From assembly GCF_032854445.1 (NCBI RefSeq), contig NW_027018208.1:1-57337 (forward strand): a DNA stretch of 57,337 nucleotides. The letters are read 5' to 3'. Shown here piece by piece: positions 24,751-36,800 of the stretch; the stretch's first letter is position 1, and every line of letters starts with the position of its first letter. This stretch comes from Liolophura sinensis. Taxonomy: Eukaryota > Mollusca > Polyplacophora > Chitonida > Chitonidae. The notes beneath the pieces were generated by a model, which searched no databases, had not been told where the DNA came from, and was given only the letters and a program-made list of their open reading frames with translations. The position numbers and the translations under genes were made by a program.

Positions 24751-25849
24751 TGGATTTTTGCCTGGTCATTTAGCTAATTGAAATCGGCTACACTGCAATG
24801 TGTACTATGGCGACTGGTTATTACTATATTAAACATTTGGCTCTAAGTTATGTGCTCTTCGGAAGCCCAGAAGACCTCAAGTCTATGGGCCAAGCCCATT
24901 TAACTCACCCAGCAATTGTCTTACTTCTAAGTCCAAGAAAAACTCAATGTCTTTATCTACATGTAGAAAAACACCACCATTTGTATATAGAAAACGAATG
25001 GTACTTGATAGAGTCTGCTCTAAAAACTACAATTGAACACTCACCCACATCAAACAGGTGCCAAAAGATGCGGAAGTGTGCCAGGTATCGGCAGGTGTTG
25101 AAAAAATTTAAAATTTCCCTGGTTTCCAAGGAGTACAAGTTGTTGCTGGGCACGTGATTGTGACTTCAATCATTATTTACACGTCGCTACAGCCAAAAGT
25201 ATTGATCGGAGAGCCACGCGGTTTGCACCATTCGATTTCTCGTCACAAAATACATCGGATTTTAGTTTTACCAACAGCATTGGAACAATTTTTCCACTTT
25301 TGGATTTTTGCCTGGTCAGTTTGCTAATTGAAATCGGCTACACTGCAGTGTGTACTAATATCGACTGGTCATTACTATATTAATCTTTTGGCTACAAGTT
25401 ATGTGCTCTTCGGAAGCCCAGAAGACCTCAAATCTTTGGGCCAAGCCCATTTAACTCACCCAGCAATTTTCTTACTTCTAAGTCGAAGCAAACTTAATGT
25501 CTTTACCTACATCTAGAAAATCAACACCATTTGTATATAGAAAACGAATGGTACTTGATACAGTCCGCTCTAAAAACTACAATTGAACACTCACCCACAT
25601 CAAACAGGTGCCAAAACATGCGGAAGTGTGCCAGGCATCGGCAGGTGTTGAAAAACTTGCAAATTTCCCTGGTCTCCAAGGTGTACTAGCCGTTGCTGGG
25701 CACGTGATTGTGACTTCAATCATTATTTACACGTCGCTACAGCCAAAAGTATTGGTCGGAGAGCCACGCGGTTTGCAGCATTCGATTTCTCGTCACAAAG
25801 TGCATCGGATTAGATATTTACCAACAGCATTGGAATATTATTTACACTT

Positions 25850-28800
25850 TTGGATTTTTGCATGGTGATTTTGCTAATTGAAATCGGCTACACTGCAGTG
25901 TGTACTAAAGGCGACTGGTCATTACTATATTAAACTTTTGGCTACAAGTTATGTGCTCTTCGGTAGCCCAGAAGACCTCAAATCTTTGGGCCAAGCCCAT
26001 TTAACTCACCCAGCAATTTTCTTACTTCTAAGTCGAAGCAAACTTAATGTCTTTACCTACATCTAGAAAATCAACACCATTTGTATATAGAAGACGAATG
26101 GTACTTGATACAGTCTGCTCTAAAAACTACAATTGAACACTCACCCACATCAAACAGGTGCCAAAAGATGCGGAAGTGTGCCAGGCATCGGCAGGTGTTA
26201 AAAAACTTGCAAATTTCCCTGGTCTCCAAGGTGTACTAGCCGTTGCTGGGCACGTGATTGTGACTTCAATCATTATTTACACGTCGCTACAGCCAAAAGT
26301 ATTGGTCGGAGAGCCACGAGGTTTGCAACTTTTGATTTCCCGTCACAAAATACATCGGATTAAGGTTTTACCAACAGCATTGGAACATTTTTTCCACTTT
26401 TGTATTTTTGCCTGGTGATTTTGCCAATTGAAATCGGCTACACTGCAATGTGTACCATGGCGACTGGTCATTAATATATTAAACTTTTGGCTACAATTTA
26501 TGTGCTCTTCGGAAGCCCAGAAGACCTCAAATCTTTGAGCCAAGCCCATTTAACTCACCCAGCATTTTTCTTACTTCTAAGTCCAAGACAATCTCAATGT
26601 CTTTATCTACATGTAGAAAAACAACACCATTTGTATATAGAAAACGAATGGTGCTTGATACAGTCCGCTCTAAAAACTACAATTGAACACTCACCCACAT
26701 CAAACAGGTGCCAAAACACGTGTAAGTGTGCCAGGCATCGGCAGCTGTTGAAAAAATTGCAAATTTCCCTGCTTTCCAAGGAGTACGAGTCGTTGCTGGG
26801 CACGTGATTGTGACTTCAATCATTATTTACACGTCGCTACAGCCAAAAGTATTGGTCGGAGAGCCACGCGGTTTGCACCATTTGATTTCTCGTCACAAAA
26901 TAAATCGGATTAAGGTTTTACCAACAGCATTGGAACATTTTTTCCACTTTTGTATTTTTACCTGGTCATTTTGCTAATTGAAATCGGCTACACTGTAATG
27001 TGTACCATGGCGACTGGTCATTACTATATTAAACTTTTGGCTACAAGTTATGTGCTCTTCGGTAGCCCAGAAGACCTCAAATCTTTGGGCCAAGCCCATT
27101 TAACTCACCCAGCAATTTTCTTACTTCTCAGTCGAAGCAAACTTAATGTCTTTACCTACATCTAGAAAATCAACACCATTTGTATATAGAAAACGAATGG
27201 TACTTGATACAGTCCGCTCTAAAAACTACAATTGAACACTCACCCACATCAAACAGGTGCCAAAACATGCGGAAGTGTGCCAGGCATCGGCAGGTGTTGA
27301 AAAACTTGCAAATTTCCCTGGTCTCCAAGGTGTACTAGCCGTTGCTGGGCACGTGATTGTGACTTCAATCAATATTTACACGTCGCTACAGCCAAAAGTA
27401 TTGGTCGGAGAGCCACGCGGTTTGCACCATTCAATTTTTCGTCACAAAATACATCGGATTAAACTTTTACCAACAGCATTAGAACAATTTTTCCACTTTT
27501 GGATTTTTGCCTGGTCAGTTTGCTAATTGAAATCGGCTACACTGCAATGTGTACTATGGCGTCTGGTCATTACTATTTTAAACATTTGGCTACAAGTTAT
27601 GTGCTCTTCGGTAGCCCAAAAGACCTCAAATCTTTGGGCCAAGCCCATTTAACTCACCCAGCAATTTTCTTACTTCTAAGTCCAAGAAAAACTCAATGTC
27701 TTTATCTACATGTAGGAAAACAACACCATTTGTATATAGAAAACGAATGGTACTTGATACAGTCTGCTCTAAAAACTACAATTGAACACTCACCCACATC
27801 AAACAGGTGCCAAAAGATGCGGAAGTGTGCCAGGCATCGGCAGGTGTTGAAAAAATTGAAAATTTGTCTGGTTTCCAAGGAGTACAAGCCGTTGCTGGGC
27901 ACGTGATTGTGACTTTAATCATTATTTACACGTCGCTACAGCCAAAAGTATTGGTCGGAGAGCCACGCGGTTTGCATCATTCGATTTCTCGTCACAAAGT
28001 GCATCGGATTAGATATTTACCAACAGCATTGGAATATTATTTACACTTTTAGATTTTTGCATGGTCATTTTGCTAATTGAAATCGGCTACACTGCAGTGT
28101 GTACTAAAGGCGACTGGTCATTACTATTTTAAACTTTTGGCTACAAGTTATGTGCTCTTCGGTAGCCCAGAAGACCTCAAATCTTTGGGCCAAGCCCATT
28201 TAACTCACCCAGCAATTTTCTTACTTCTAAGTCCAAGCAAACTTAATGTCTTTACCTACATCTAGAAAATCAACACGATTTGTATATAGAAGACGAATGG
28301 TACTTGATACAGTCTGCTCTAAAAACTACAATTGAACACTCACCCACATCAAACAGGTGCCAAAAGATGCGGAAGTGTGCCAGGCATCGGCAGGTGTTAA
28401 AAAACTTGCAAATTTCCCTGGTCTCCAAGGTGTACTAGCCGTTGCTGGGCACGTGATTGTGACTTCAATCATTATTTACACGTCGCTACAGCCAAAAGTA
28501 TTGGTCGCAGAGCCACGAGGTTTGCAACTTTTGATTTCCCGTCACAAAATACATCGGATTAAGGTTTTACCAACAGCATTGGAACATTTTTTCCAATTTT
28601 GTATTTTTGCCTGGTGATTTTGCCAATTGAAATCGGCTACACTGCAATGTGTACCATGGCGACTGGTCATTACTATATTAAACTTTTGGCTACAATTTAT
28701 GTGCTCTTCGGAAGCCCAGAAGACCTCAAATCTTTGAGCCAAGCCCATTTAACTAACCCAGCATTTTTCTTACTTCTAAGTCCAAGACAATCTCAATGTC

Positions 28801-29330
28801 TTTATCTACATGTAGAAAAACAACACCATTTGTATATAGAAAACGAATGGTACTTGATACAGTCCGCTCTAAAAACTACAATTGAACACTCACCCACATC
28901 AAACAGGTGCCAAAACACGTGGAAGTGTGCCAGGCATCGGCAGCTGTTGAAAAAATTGCAAATTTCCCTGCTTTCCAAGGAGTACGAGTCGTTGCTGGGC
29001 ACGTGATTGTGACTTCAATCATTATTTACACGTCGCTACAGCCAAAAGTATTGGTCGGAGAGCCACGCGGTTTGCACCATTTGATTTCTCGTCACAAAAT
29101 AAATCGGATTAAGGTTTTACCAACAGCATTGGAACATTTTTTCCACTTTTGTATTTTTGCATGGTCATTTTGCTAATTGAAATCGGCTACACTGTAATGT
29201 GTACCATGGCGACTGGTCATTACTATATTAAACTTTTGGCTACAAGTTATGTGCTCTTCGGTAGCCCAGAAGACCTCAAATCTTTGGGCCAAGCCCATTT
29301 AACTCACCCAGCAATTTTCTTACTTCTAAG
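25850..29330. repeat. 2199-bp-spaced duplication of about 1.3 kb within subfamily B
   Basis: 25850 to about 27130 recurs at 28050 to about 29330 with a 2199-bp offset. Shared private variants include GAGGTTTGCAACTTTTGATT (26319 and 28518), CTACAATTTATGTGCTC (26492 and 28690), CAAAACACGTG (26713 and 28912) and ATAAATCGGATTAAGG (26900 and 29099). Beyond about 27130 and 29330 the copies diverge: AGTCGAAGCAAAC against AGTCCAAGAAAAAC. Confidence 0.82.
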
Positions 29331-30215
29331 TCCAAGAAAAACTCAATGTCTTTATCTACATGTAGAAAAACAACACCATTTATATATAGAAAACGAATGG
29401 TTCTTGATACAGTCTGCTCTAAAAACTACAATTGAACACTCACCCACATCAAACAGGTACCAAAAGATGCGGAAGTGTGCCAGGCATCGACAGGTGCTGA
29501 AAAAATTGCAAATTTCTCTGGTTTCCAAGGAGTACGAGCCGTTGCTGGGCACGTAATTGTGAATTTAATCATTACTTACACGTCGCTACAGCCAAAAGTA
29601 TTGGTCGGAGAGCCACGCGGTTTGTACTATTCGATTTCTCGTCACAAAGTACATTGGATTAGATTTTTACCAACAGCATTGGAACAATTTTTCCACTTTT
29701 GTATTTTTGCCTAGTCATTTTGCTAATTGAAATCGGCTACACTGCAATGTGTACCATGGCGACTGGTCATTACTATATTAAACTTTTGGCTACAAGTTAT
29801 GTGCTCTTCGGTAGCCCAGAAGACCTCAAATCTTTGTGCCAAGCCAATTTAACTTACCCAGCAATTTTCTTACTTCTAAGTCCAAGACAATGTCAATGTC
29901 TTTATCTACATGTAGAAAAACAACACCATTTGTATATAGAAAGCGAATGGTACTTGATACAGTCCGCTCTAAAAACTACAATTGAACACTCACCCACATC
30001 AAACAGGTGCCAAAAGATGCGGAAGTGTGCCAGGCATCGGCAGGTGTTCAAAAAATTGCAAATTTCTCTGGTTTCCAAGGAGTACAAGCCGTTGCTGGGC
30101 ACGTGATTGTGACTTCAATCATTATTTACACGTCGCTACAGCCAAAAGTATTGGTCGGAGAGCCACGCGGTTTGCACCATTCGATTTCTCGTCACAAAAT
30201 ACATCGGATTAAGCT

Positions 30216-30600
30216 TTTACCAGCAGCACTGGAACAGTTTTTCCACTTTTGCATTTTTACCTGGTCTTTTTGTTAATTGAAATCGGCTACACTGTACTCT
30301 GTACAATCGCGACTGGTCATTACTATATTCAACTTTTGACTATAAGTTATGTGCCCTTCGGTAGCCCAGACGACGTCAAATCTTTGGGCCAAGCCCATTT
30401 AACTCACCCAGCAAATGTCTTACTTCTAAGTCGAAGAAAAACTCAATGTCTTTATCTACATGTAGAAAAACCACACCATTTGTATATCAAAAAAAACAAA
30501 TAGTACTTGATACAATCCGCTGTAAAAAGTACAATTGAACACTGACCCACATCAAACAGGTGCCAAAGGATGCGCAATTGGGCCAGGCATCTCCAGCTGT
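30216..30600. repeat. B-to-A boundary with a mosaic unit
   Basis: B sequence ends at AAATACATCGGATTAAGC and A sequence begins at TTACCAGCAGCACTGGAACAG. The next unit is not clean A. It has B-like AGAAAAACTCAATG and TCTACATGTAG (30435-30472), A-like CCACACCATTTG, mixed CCGCTGTAAAAAGTACAATTG (30518-30538), and B-like CACATCAAACAGGTGCC (30548-30564). Fully A-type sequence resumes at about 30600. Confidence 0.83.
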
Positions 30601-33600
30601 TGAAAAATTGCAAATTTCCCTGGTTTCCATGGAGTAAGAGACGTTGCTGGGCACGTGATTATGACATCAATGATCATTCAATTGTCACTACAGCCAAAAG
30701 TATTGGTCGGAGAGCAACGCGGTTTGCACCATTCGATTTCTCGTCACAAAATACGTCGGATTAGCCTCTTACCAACAGCACTGGAACAGTTTTTCCACTT
30801 TTGCATTTTTACCTGGTCTTTTTGTTAATTGAAATCGGCTACACTGTACTCTGTACAATCGCGACTGGTCATTACTATATTCAACTTTTGACTATAAGTT
30901 ATGTGCCCTTCGGTAGCCCAGAAGACCTGAAATCTTTGGGCTAAGCCCATTTAACTCACCCAGGAATTGTCTCATTTCTAAGTGCAAGACAATCTCAATG
31001 TCTTTATCTACGTGTAGAAAAACCACACCATTTGTACATAAAAATCACAAGGTACTTAATACAGTCTGCTGTAAAAAGTACAACTAAACACTGACCCACA
31101 TTTATCAGGTGCCAAAAGATGCGGACTTGGGCCAGGCATCGGCACCTGTTAAAAAATTGCAAATATCCCTGGTTTCCATGCAGTAAGAGCCGTTGCTGGG
31201 CACGTGATTATGACATCAATGATCATTCAATTGTCACTACAGCCAAAAGTATTGGTCGGAGAGCAACGCGGTTTGCACCATTCGATTTCTCGTCACAAAA
31301 TACGTCGGATTAGCCTCTTACCAGCAGCACTGGAACAGTTTTTCCACTTTTGCATTTTTACCTGGTCTTTTTGTTAATTGAAATCGGCTACACTGTACTC
31401 TGTACAATCGCGACTGGTCATTACTATATTCAACTTTTGACTATAAGTTATGTGCCCTTCGGTAGCCCAGAAGACGACAAATCTTTTGGCTCAGCCCATT
31501 TAACTCACCCAGCAATTGCCTTACTTCTAAGTCGAAGACAATCTCAATGTCTTTATCTACGTGTAGAAAAACCACACCAATTGTACATGAAAAACACAAG
31601 GTATTTGATACAGTCTGATGTAAAAAGTACAACTGAACACTGACCCACTTTAGTAAGGTGCCAAAAGATACGGAATTAAGCCAGGCATCGGCAGCTGTTG
31701 AAAAATTGCAAATTTCCCTGGTTTCCATGGAGTAAGAGACGTTGCTGGGCACGTGATTATGACATCAATGATCATTTAATTGTCACTACAGCCAAAAGTA
31801 TTGGTCGGAGATCAACGCGGTTTGCACCATTCGATTTCTCGTCACAAAATACGTCGGATTAGCCTCTTACCAGCAGCACTGGAGCATGTTTTCCACTTTT
31901 GCATTTTTGCCTGGTCTTTTTGTTAATTGAAATCGACTACACTGTACTCTGTACAATCGCGACTGGTCATTACTATATTCAACTTTTGACTATAAGTTAT
32001 GTGCCCTTCGGTAGCCCAGAAGACGACAAATCTTTGGGCCAAGCCCATTTAACTCACCCAGCAATTGTTTTACTTCTAAGTGCAAGACAATCTCAATGTC
32101 TTTATCTACGTGTAGAAAAACCACACCATTTGTACGTGAAAAACACAAGGTACTTGATACAGTCTGCTGTAAAAAGTACAACTGAACACTGACCCACTTC
32201 AGTAAGATGCCAAAAGATGCGGAATTGAGCCAGGCATCGGCAGCTGTTGAAAAATTGCAAATTTCCCTGGTTTCCATGGAGTAAGAGACGTTGCTGGGCA
32301 CGTGATTATGACATCAATGATCATTCAATTGTCACTACAGCCAAAAGTATTGGTCGGAGAGCAACGCGGTTTGCACCATTCGATTTCTCGTCACAAAATA
32401 CGTCGGATTAGCCTCTTACCAACAGCACTGGAGCATTTTTTCCACTTTTGCATTTTTGCCTGGTCTTTTTGTTAATTGAAATCGACTACACTGTACTCTG
32501 TACAATCGCGACTGGTCATTACTATATTCAACTTTTGACTATAAGTTATGTGCCCTTCGGTAGCCCAGAAGACGACAAATCTTTGGGCCAAGCCCATTTA
32601 ACTCACCCAGCAATTGTGTTACTTCTAAGTGCAAGACAATCTCAATGTCTTTATCTACGTGTAGAAAAACCACACCTTTTGTACCTAAAAATCACAAGGT
32701 ACTTGATACAGTCTGCTGTAAAAAGTACAACTGACAACAGACCCACATGAATAAGGTGCCAAAAGATGCGGAATTTAGCCAGGCATCGCCAGCTGTTGAA
32801 AAATTGCAAATTTTCCTGGTTTCCATGGAGTAAGAGCCGTTGCTGGGCACGTGATTATGACATCAATGATCATTCAATTGTCGCTACAGCCAAAAGTATT
32901 GGTCGAAGAGCAACGCGGATTGCACCATTCGATTTCTCGTCACAAAATACGTCGGATTAGCCTCTTACTAGTAGCACTGGAACAGTTTTTCCACTTTTGC
33001 ATTTTTGCCTGGTCTTTTTGTTAATTGAAACCGGCTACACTGTACTCTGTACAATCGCGACTGGTCATTACTATATTCAACTTTTGACTATAAGTTATGT
33101 GCCCTTCGGTAGCCCAGAAGACCTGAAATCTTTGGGCCAAGCCCATTTTACTCACCCAGCAATTGTCTTATTTTTAAGTCCAAGACAATCTCAATGTCTT
33201 TATCTACGTGTAGAAAAACCACACCATTTGTACATAAAAATCACAAGGTACTTGATACAGCCTGCTGTAAAAAGTACAACTCAACACTGACCCACTTCAG
33301 TAAGGTGCCAAAAGATGCGGAATTGAGCCAGGCATCGGCAGCTGTTGAAAAATTGCAAATATCCCTGGTTTCCATGGAGTAAGAGCCGTTGCTGGGCACG
33401 TGATTATGACATCAATGATCATTCAATTGTCACTACAGCAAAAAGTATTGGTCGGAGAGCAACGCGGTTTGCACCATTCGATTTCTCGCCACAAAATACG
33501 TCGGATTAGCCTCTTACCAGCAGCACTGGAACAGTTTTTTCACTTTTGCATTTTTGCCTGGTCTTTTTGTTAATTGAAATCGGCTACACTGTACTCTGTA

Positions 33601-33834
33601 CAATCGCGACTGGTCATTACTATATTCAACTTTTGACTATAAGTTATGTGCCCTTCGGTAGCCCAGAAGACATCAAATCTTTGGGATAAGCCCATTTAAC
33701 TCACCCAGCAATTGCCTTACTTCTAATTCCAAGACAATCTCAATGTCTTTATCTACGTGTAGAAAAACCACACCATTTGTACATAAAAAACACAAGGTAC
33801 TTGATACAGTCTGCTGTAAAAAGTACAACTGACC

Positions 33835-36800
33835 ACAGATCCACAGGAATAAGGTGCCAAAAGATGCGGAATTGAGCCAGGTATCGGCAGCTGTTGAAAA
33901 AATGCAAATATCCCCGGTTTCCATGGAGTAAGAGCCGTTGCTGTGCACGTGATTATGACATAAATGATCATTCAATTGTCACTACAGCCAAAAGTATTGG
34001 TCGGAGAGCAACGCGGATTGCACCATTCGATTTCTTGTCACAAAATACGTCGGATTAGCCTCTTACTAGTAGCACTGGAACAGTTTTTCCACTTTTGCAT
34101 TTTTGCCTGGTCTTTTTGTTAATTGAAACCGGCTACACTGTACTCTGTACAATCGCGATTGGTCATTACTATATTCAACTTTTGACTATAAGTTACGTGC
34201 CCTTTGGTAGCCCAGAAGACCTGAAATCTTTGGGCCAAGCCCATTTTACTCACCCAGCAATTGTCTTATTTCTAAGTCCAAGAAAAACCACACCATTTGT
34301 ACATAAAAATCACAAGGTACTTGATACAGTCTGCTGTAAAAAGTACAACTAAACACTGACCCACATTTATAAGGTGCCAAAAGATGCGGAATTGGGCCAG
34401 GCATCGGCAGCTTTTAAAAAATTGCAAATATCCCTGGTTTCCATGGAGTAAAAGCCGTTGCTGGGCACGTGATTATGACATCAATGACCATTCAATTGTC
34501 ACTACAGCAAAAAGTATTGGTCGGAGAGCAACGCGGTTTGCACCATTCGATTTCTCGTCACAAAATACGTCGGATTAGCCTCTTGTCAGCAGCACTGGAA
34601 CAATTTTTCCACTTTTGCATTTTTGCCTGGTCTTTTTGTTAATTGAAATCGGCTACACTGTACTCTGTACAATCGCGACTGGTCATTACTATATTCAACT
34701 TTTGACTATAAGTTATGTGCCCTTCGGTAGCCCAGAAGACCTGAAATCTTTGGGCTTAGCGCATTTAACTCACCCAGCAATTGTGTTACTTCTAAGTCCA
34801 AGACAATCTCAATGTCTTTATTTACGTGTAGAAAAACCACACCTTTTGTACATAAAATTCACAAGGTCTGCTGTAAAAAGTATAACTGACAACAGACCCA
34901 CATAAATAAGGTGCCAAAAGATGCGGATTTTAGCCAGGCATCGGCAGCTGTTGAAAAATTGCAAATTTCCCTGGTTTCCATGGAGTAATAGCCGTTGCTG
35001 GGCACGTGATTATGACATCAATGACCATTCAATTGTCACTACAGCCAAAAGTATTGGTCGGAGAGCAACCCGGTTAGCACCATTCGATTTGTCGTCACAA
35101 AATACGTCGGATTACCTCTTGTCAGCAGCACTGGAACAATTTTTCCAATTTTGCATTTTTGCCTGGTCTTTTTGTTAATTGAAATCGGCTACACTGTACT
35201 ATGTACCATCGCGACTGGTCATTACTATATTCAACTTTTGACTATATGTGATGTGCCCTTCGGTAGCCCAGAAGACGTCAAATCTTTGGGCTAAGCCCAT
35301 TTAACTCACCCAGCATTTGCCTTACTTCTAATTCCAAGACAATCTCAATGTCTTTATCTACGTGTAGAAAAACCACACCATTTGTACATGAAAAACACAA
35401 GGTACTTGATACAATCTGCTGTAAAAAGTACAACTGAACACTGACCCACTTCATTAAGGTGCCAAAAGATGCGGAATTGAGCTAGGCATCGGCAGCTGTT
35501 GAAAAATTGCAAATTTCCCTGGTTTCCATGGAGTAAGAGCCGTTGCTGGGCACGTGATTATGACATCAATGATCGTTCAATTGTCACTACAGCCAAAAGT
35601 ATTGGTCGGAGAGCAACGCGGATTGCACCATTCGATTTCTCGTCACAAAATACGTCGGATTAGCCGCTTACCAGCTCCACTGGAACAGTTTTTCCACTTT
35701 TGCATTTTTACCTGGTCATTTTGTTAATTGAAATCGGCTACACTGTACTCTGTACAATCGCGACTGGTCATTACTATATTCAACTTTTGACTATAAGTTA
35801 TGTGCCCTTCGGTAGCCCGGAAGACCTGAAATCTTTGGACTTAGCGCATTTAACTCACCCAGCAATTGCCTTACTTCTAAGTGCAAGACAATCTCAATGT
35901 CTTTATCTACGTGTAGAAAAACCAGACCATTTGTACATAAAAAACACAAGGTACTTGATACAGTCTGCTGTAAAAAGTACAACTGACAACAGACCCACAT
36001 GAATAAGGTGCCAAAAGATGCGGAATTTAGCCAGGCATCGGCAGCTGTTAAAAAATTGCAAATATCCCCGGTTTCCATGGAGTAAGAGCCCTTACTGGGC
36101 ACGTGATTATGACATAAGTGATCATTGAATTGTCGCTACAGCCAAAAGTATTGGTTAGAGAGCAACGCGGTTTGCACCATTCGATTTCTCGCCACAAAAT
36201 ACGTCGGATTAGTCTCTTACCAGCTGCACTGGAACAGTTTTTCCACTTTTGCATTTTTACCTGGTCTTTTTGTTAATTGAAATCGGCTACACTGTACTCT
36301 GTACAATCGCGACTGGTCATTACTATATTCAACTTTTGACTATAAGTTATGTGCCCTTCGGTAGCCCAGAAGACGACAAATCTTTGGGCTAAGCGCATTT
36401 AACTCACCCAGCAATTGTGTTACTTCTAAGTGCAAGACAATCTCAATGTCTTTATTTACGTGTAGAAAAACCACACCTTTTGTACATAAAAATCACAAGG
36501 TACTTGATACAGTCTGCTGTAAAAAGTACAACTGACAACAGATCCACAGGAATAAGGTGCCAAAAGATGCGGAATTGAGCCAGGTATCGGCAGCTGTTGA
36601 AAAAATGCAAATATCCCCGGTTTCCATGGAGTAAGAGCCGTTGCTGTGCACGTGATTATGACATAAATGATCATTCAATTGTCACTACAGCCAAAAGTAT
36701 TGGTCGGAGAGCAACGCGGATTGCACCATTCGATTTCTTGTCACAAAATACGTCGGATTAGCCTCTTACTAGTAGCACTGGAACAGTTTTTCCACTTTTG

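Larger units (their letters stand above)
17002..30215. repeat. Satellite, subfamily B, block right of the transposon (about 24 units)
   Basis: Continues the B array in the same orientation and register. Anchors TTGGATTTTTGC or TTGTATTTTTGC fall at 17049, 17599, 18149, 18699, 19249, 19799, 20350, 20899 and so on to 29699. Several units carry frame-breaking variants: TGTACTAAAGGCGACTGG (20401, 22601, 25901, 28101), TGTACTAATATCGACTGG (22050, 25351), and the AGTCGAAGCAAACTTAATG with ACATCTAGAAAATC combination (20530, 22731, 25482, 26032, 27132). These variants argue against any protein product. No gene is seen. Confidence 0.95.

Noticed and set aside
4539-30106. A series of 135-codon and 89-codon open frames, one pair per B unit, that look like a tandem gene family.
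   Set aside because: They start at TTG (TTGGATTTTTGC) or GTG, not ATG. They overlap in different frames and on both strands, lack any recognisable domain, and are broken in sister units by single-base changes and indels (20401, 22050, 20530). A-to-B differences are mostly amino-acid-changing, so there is no sign of selection on a protein.
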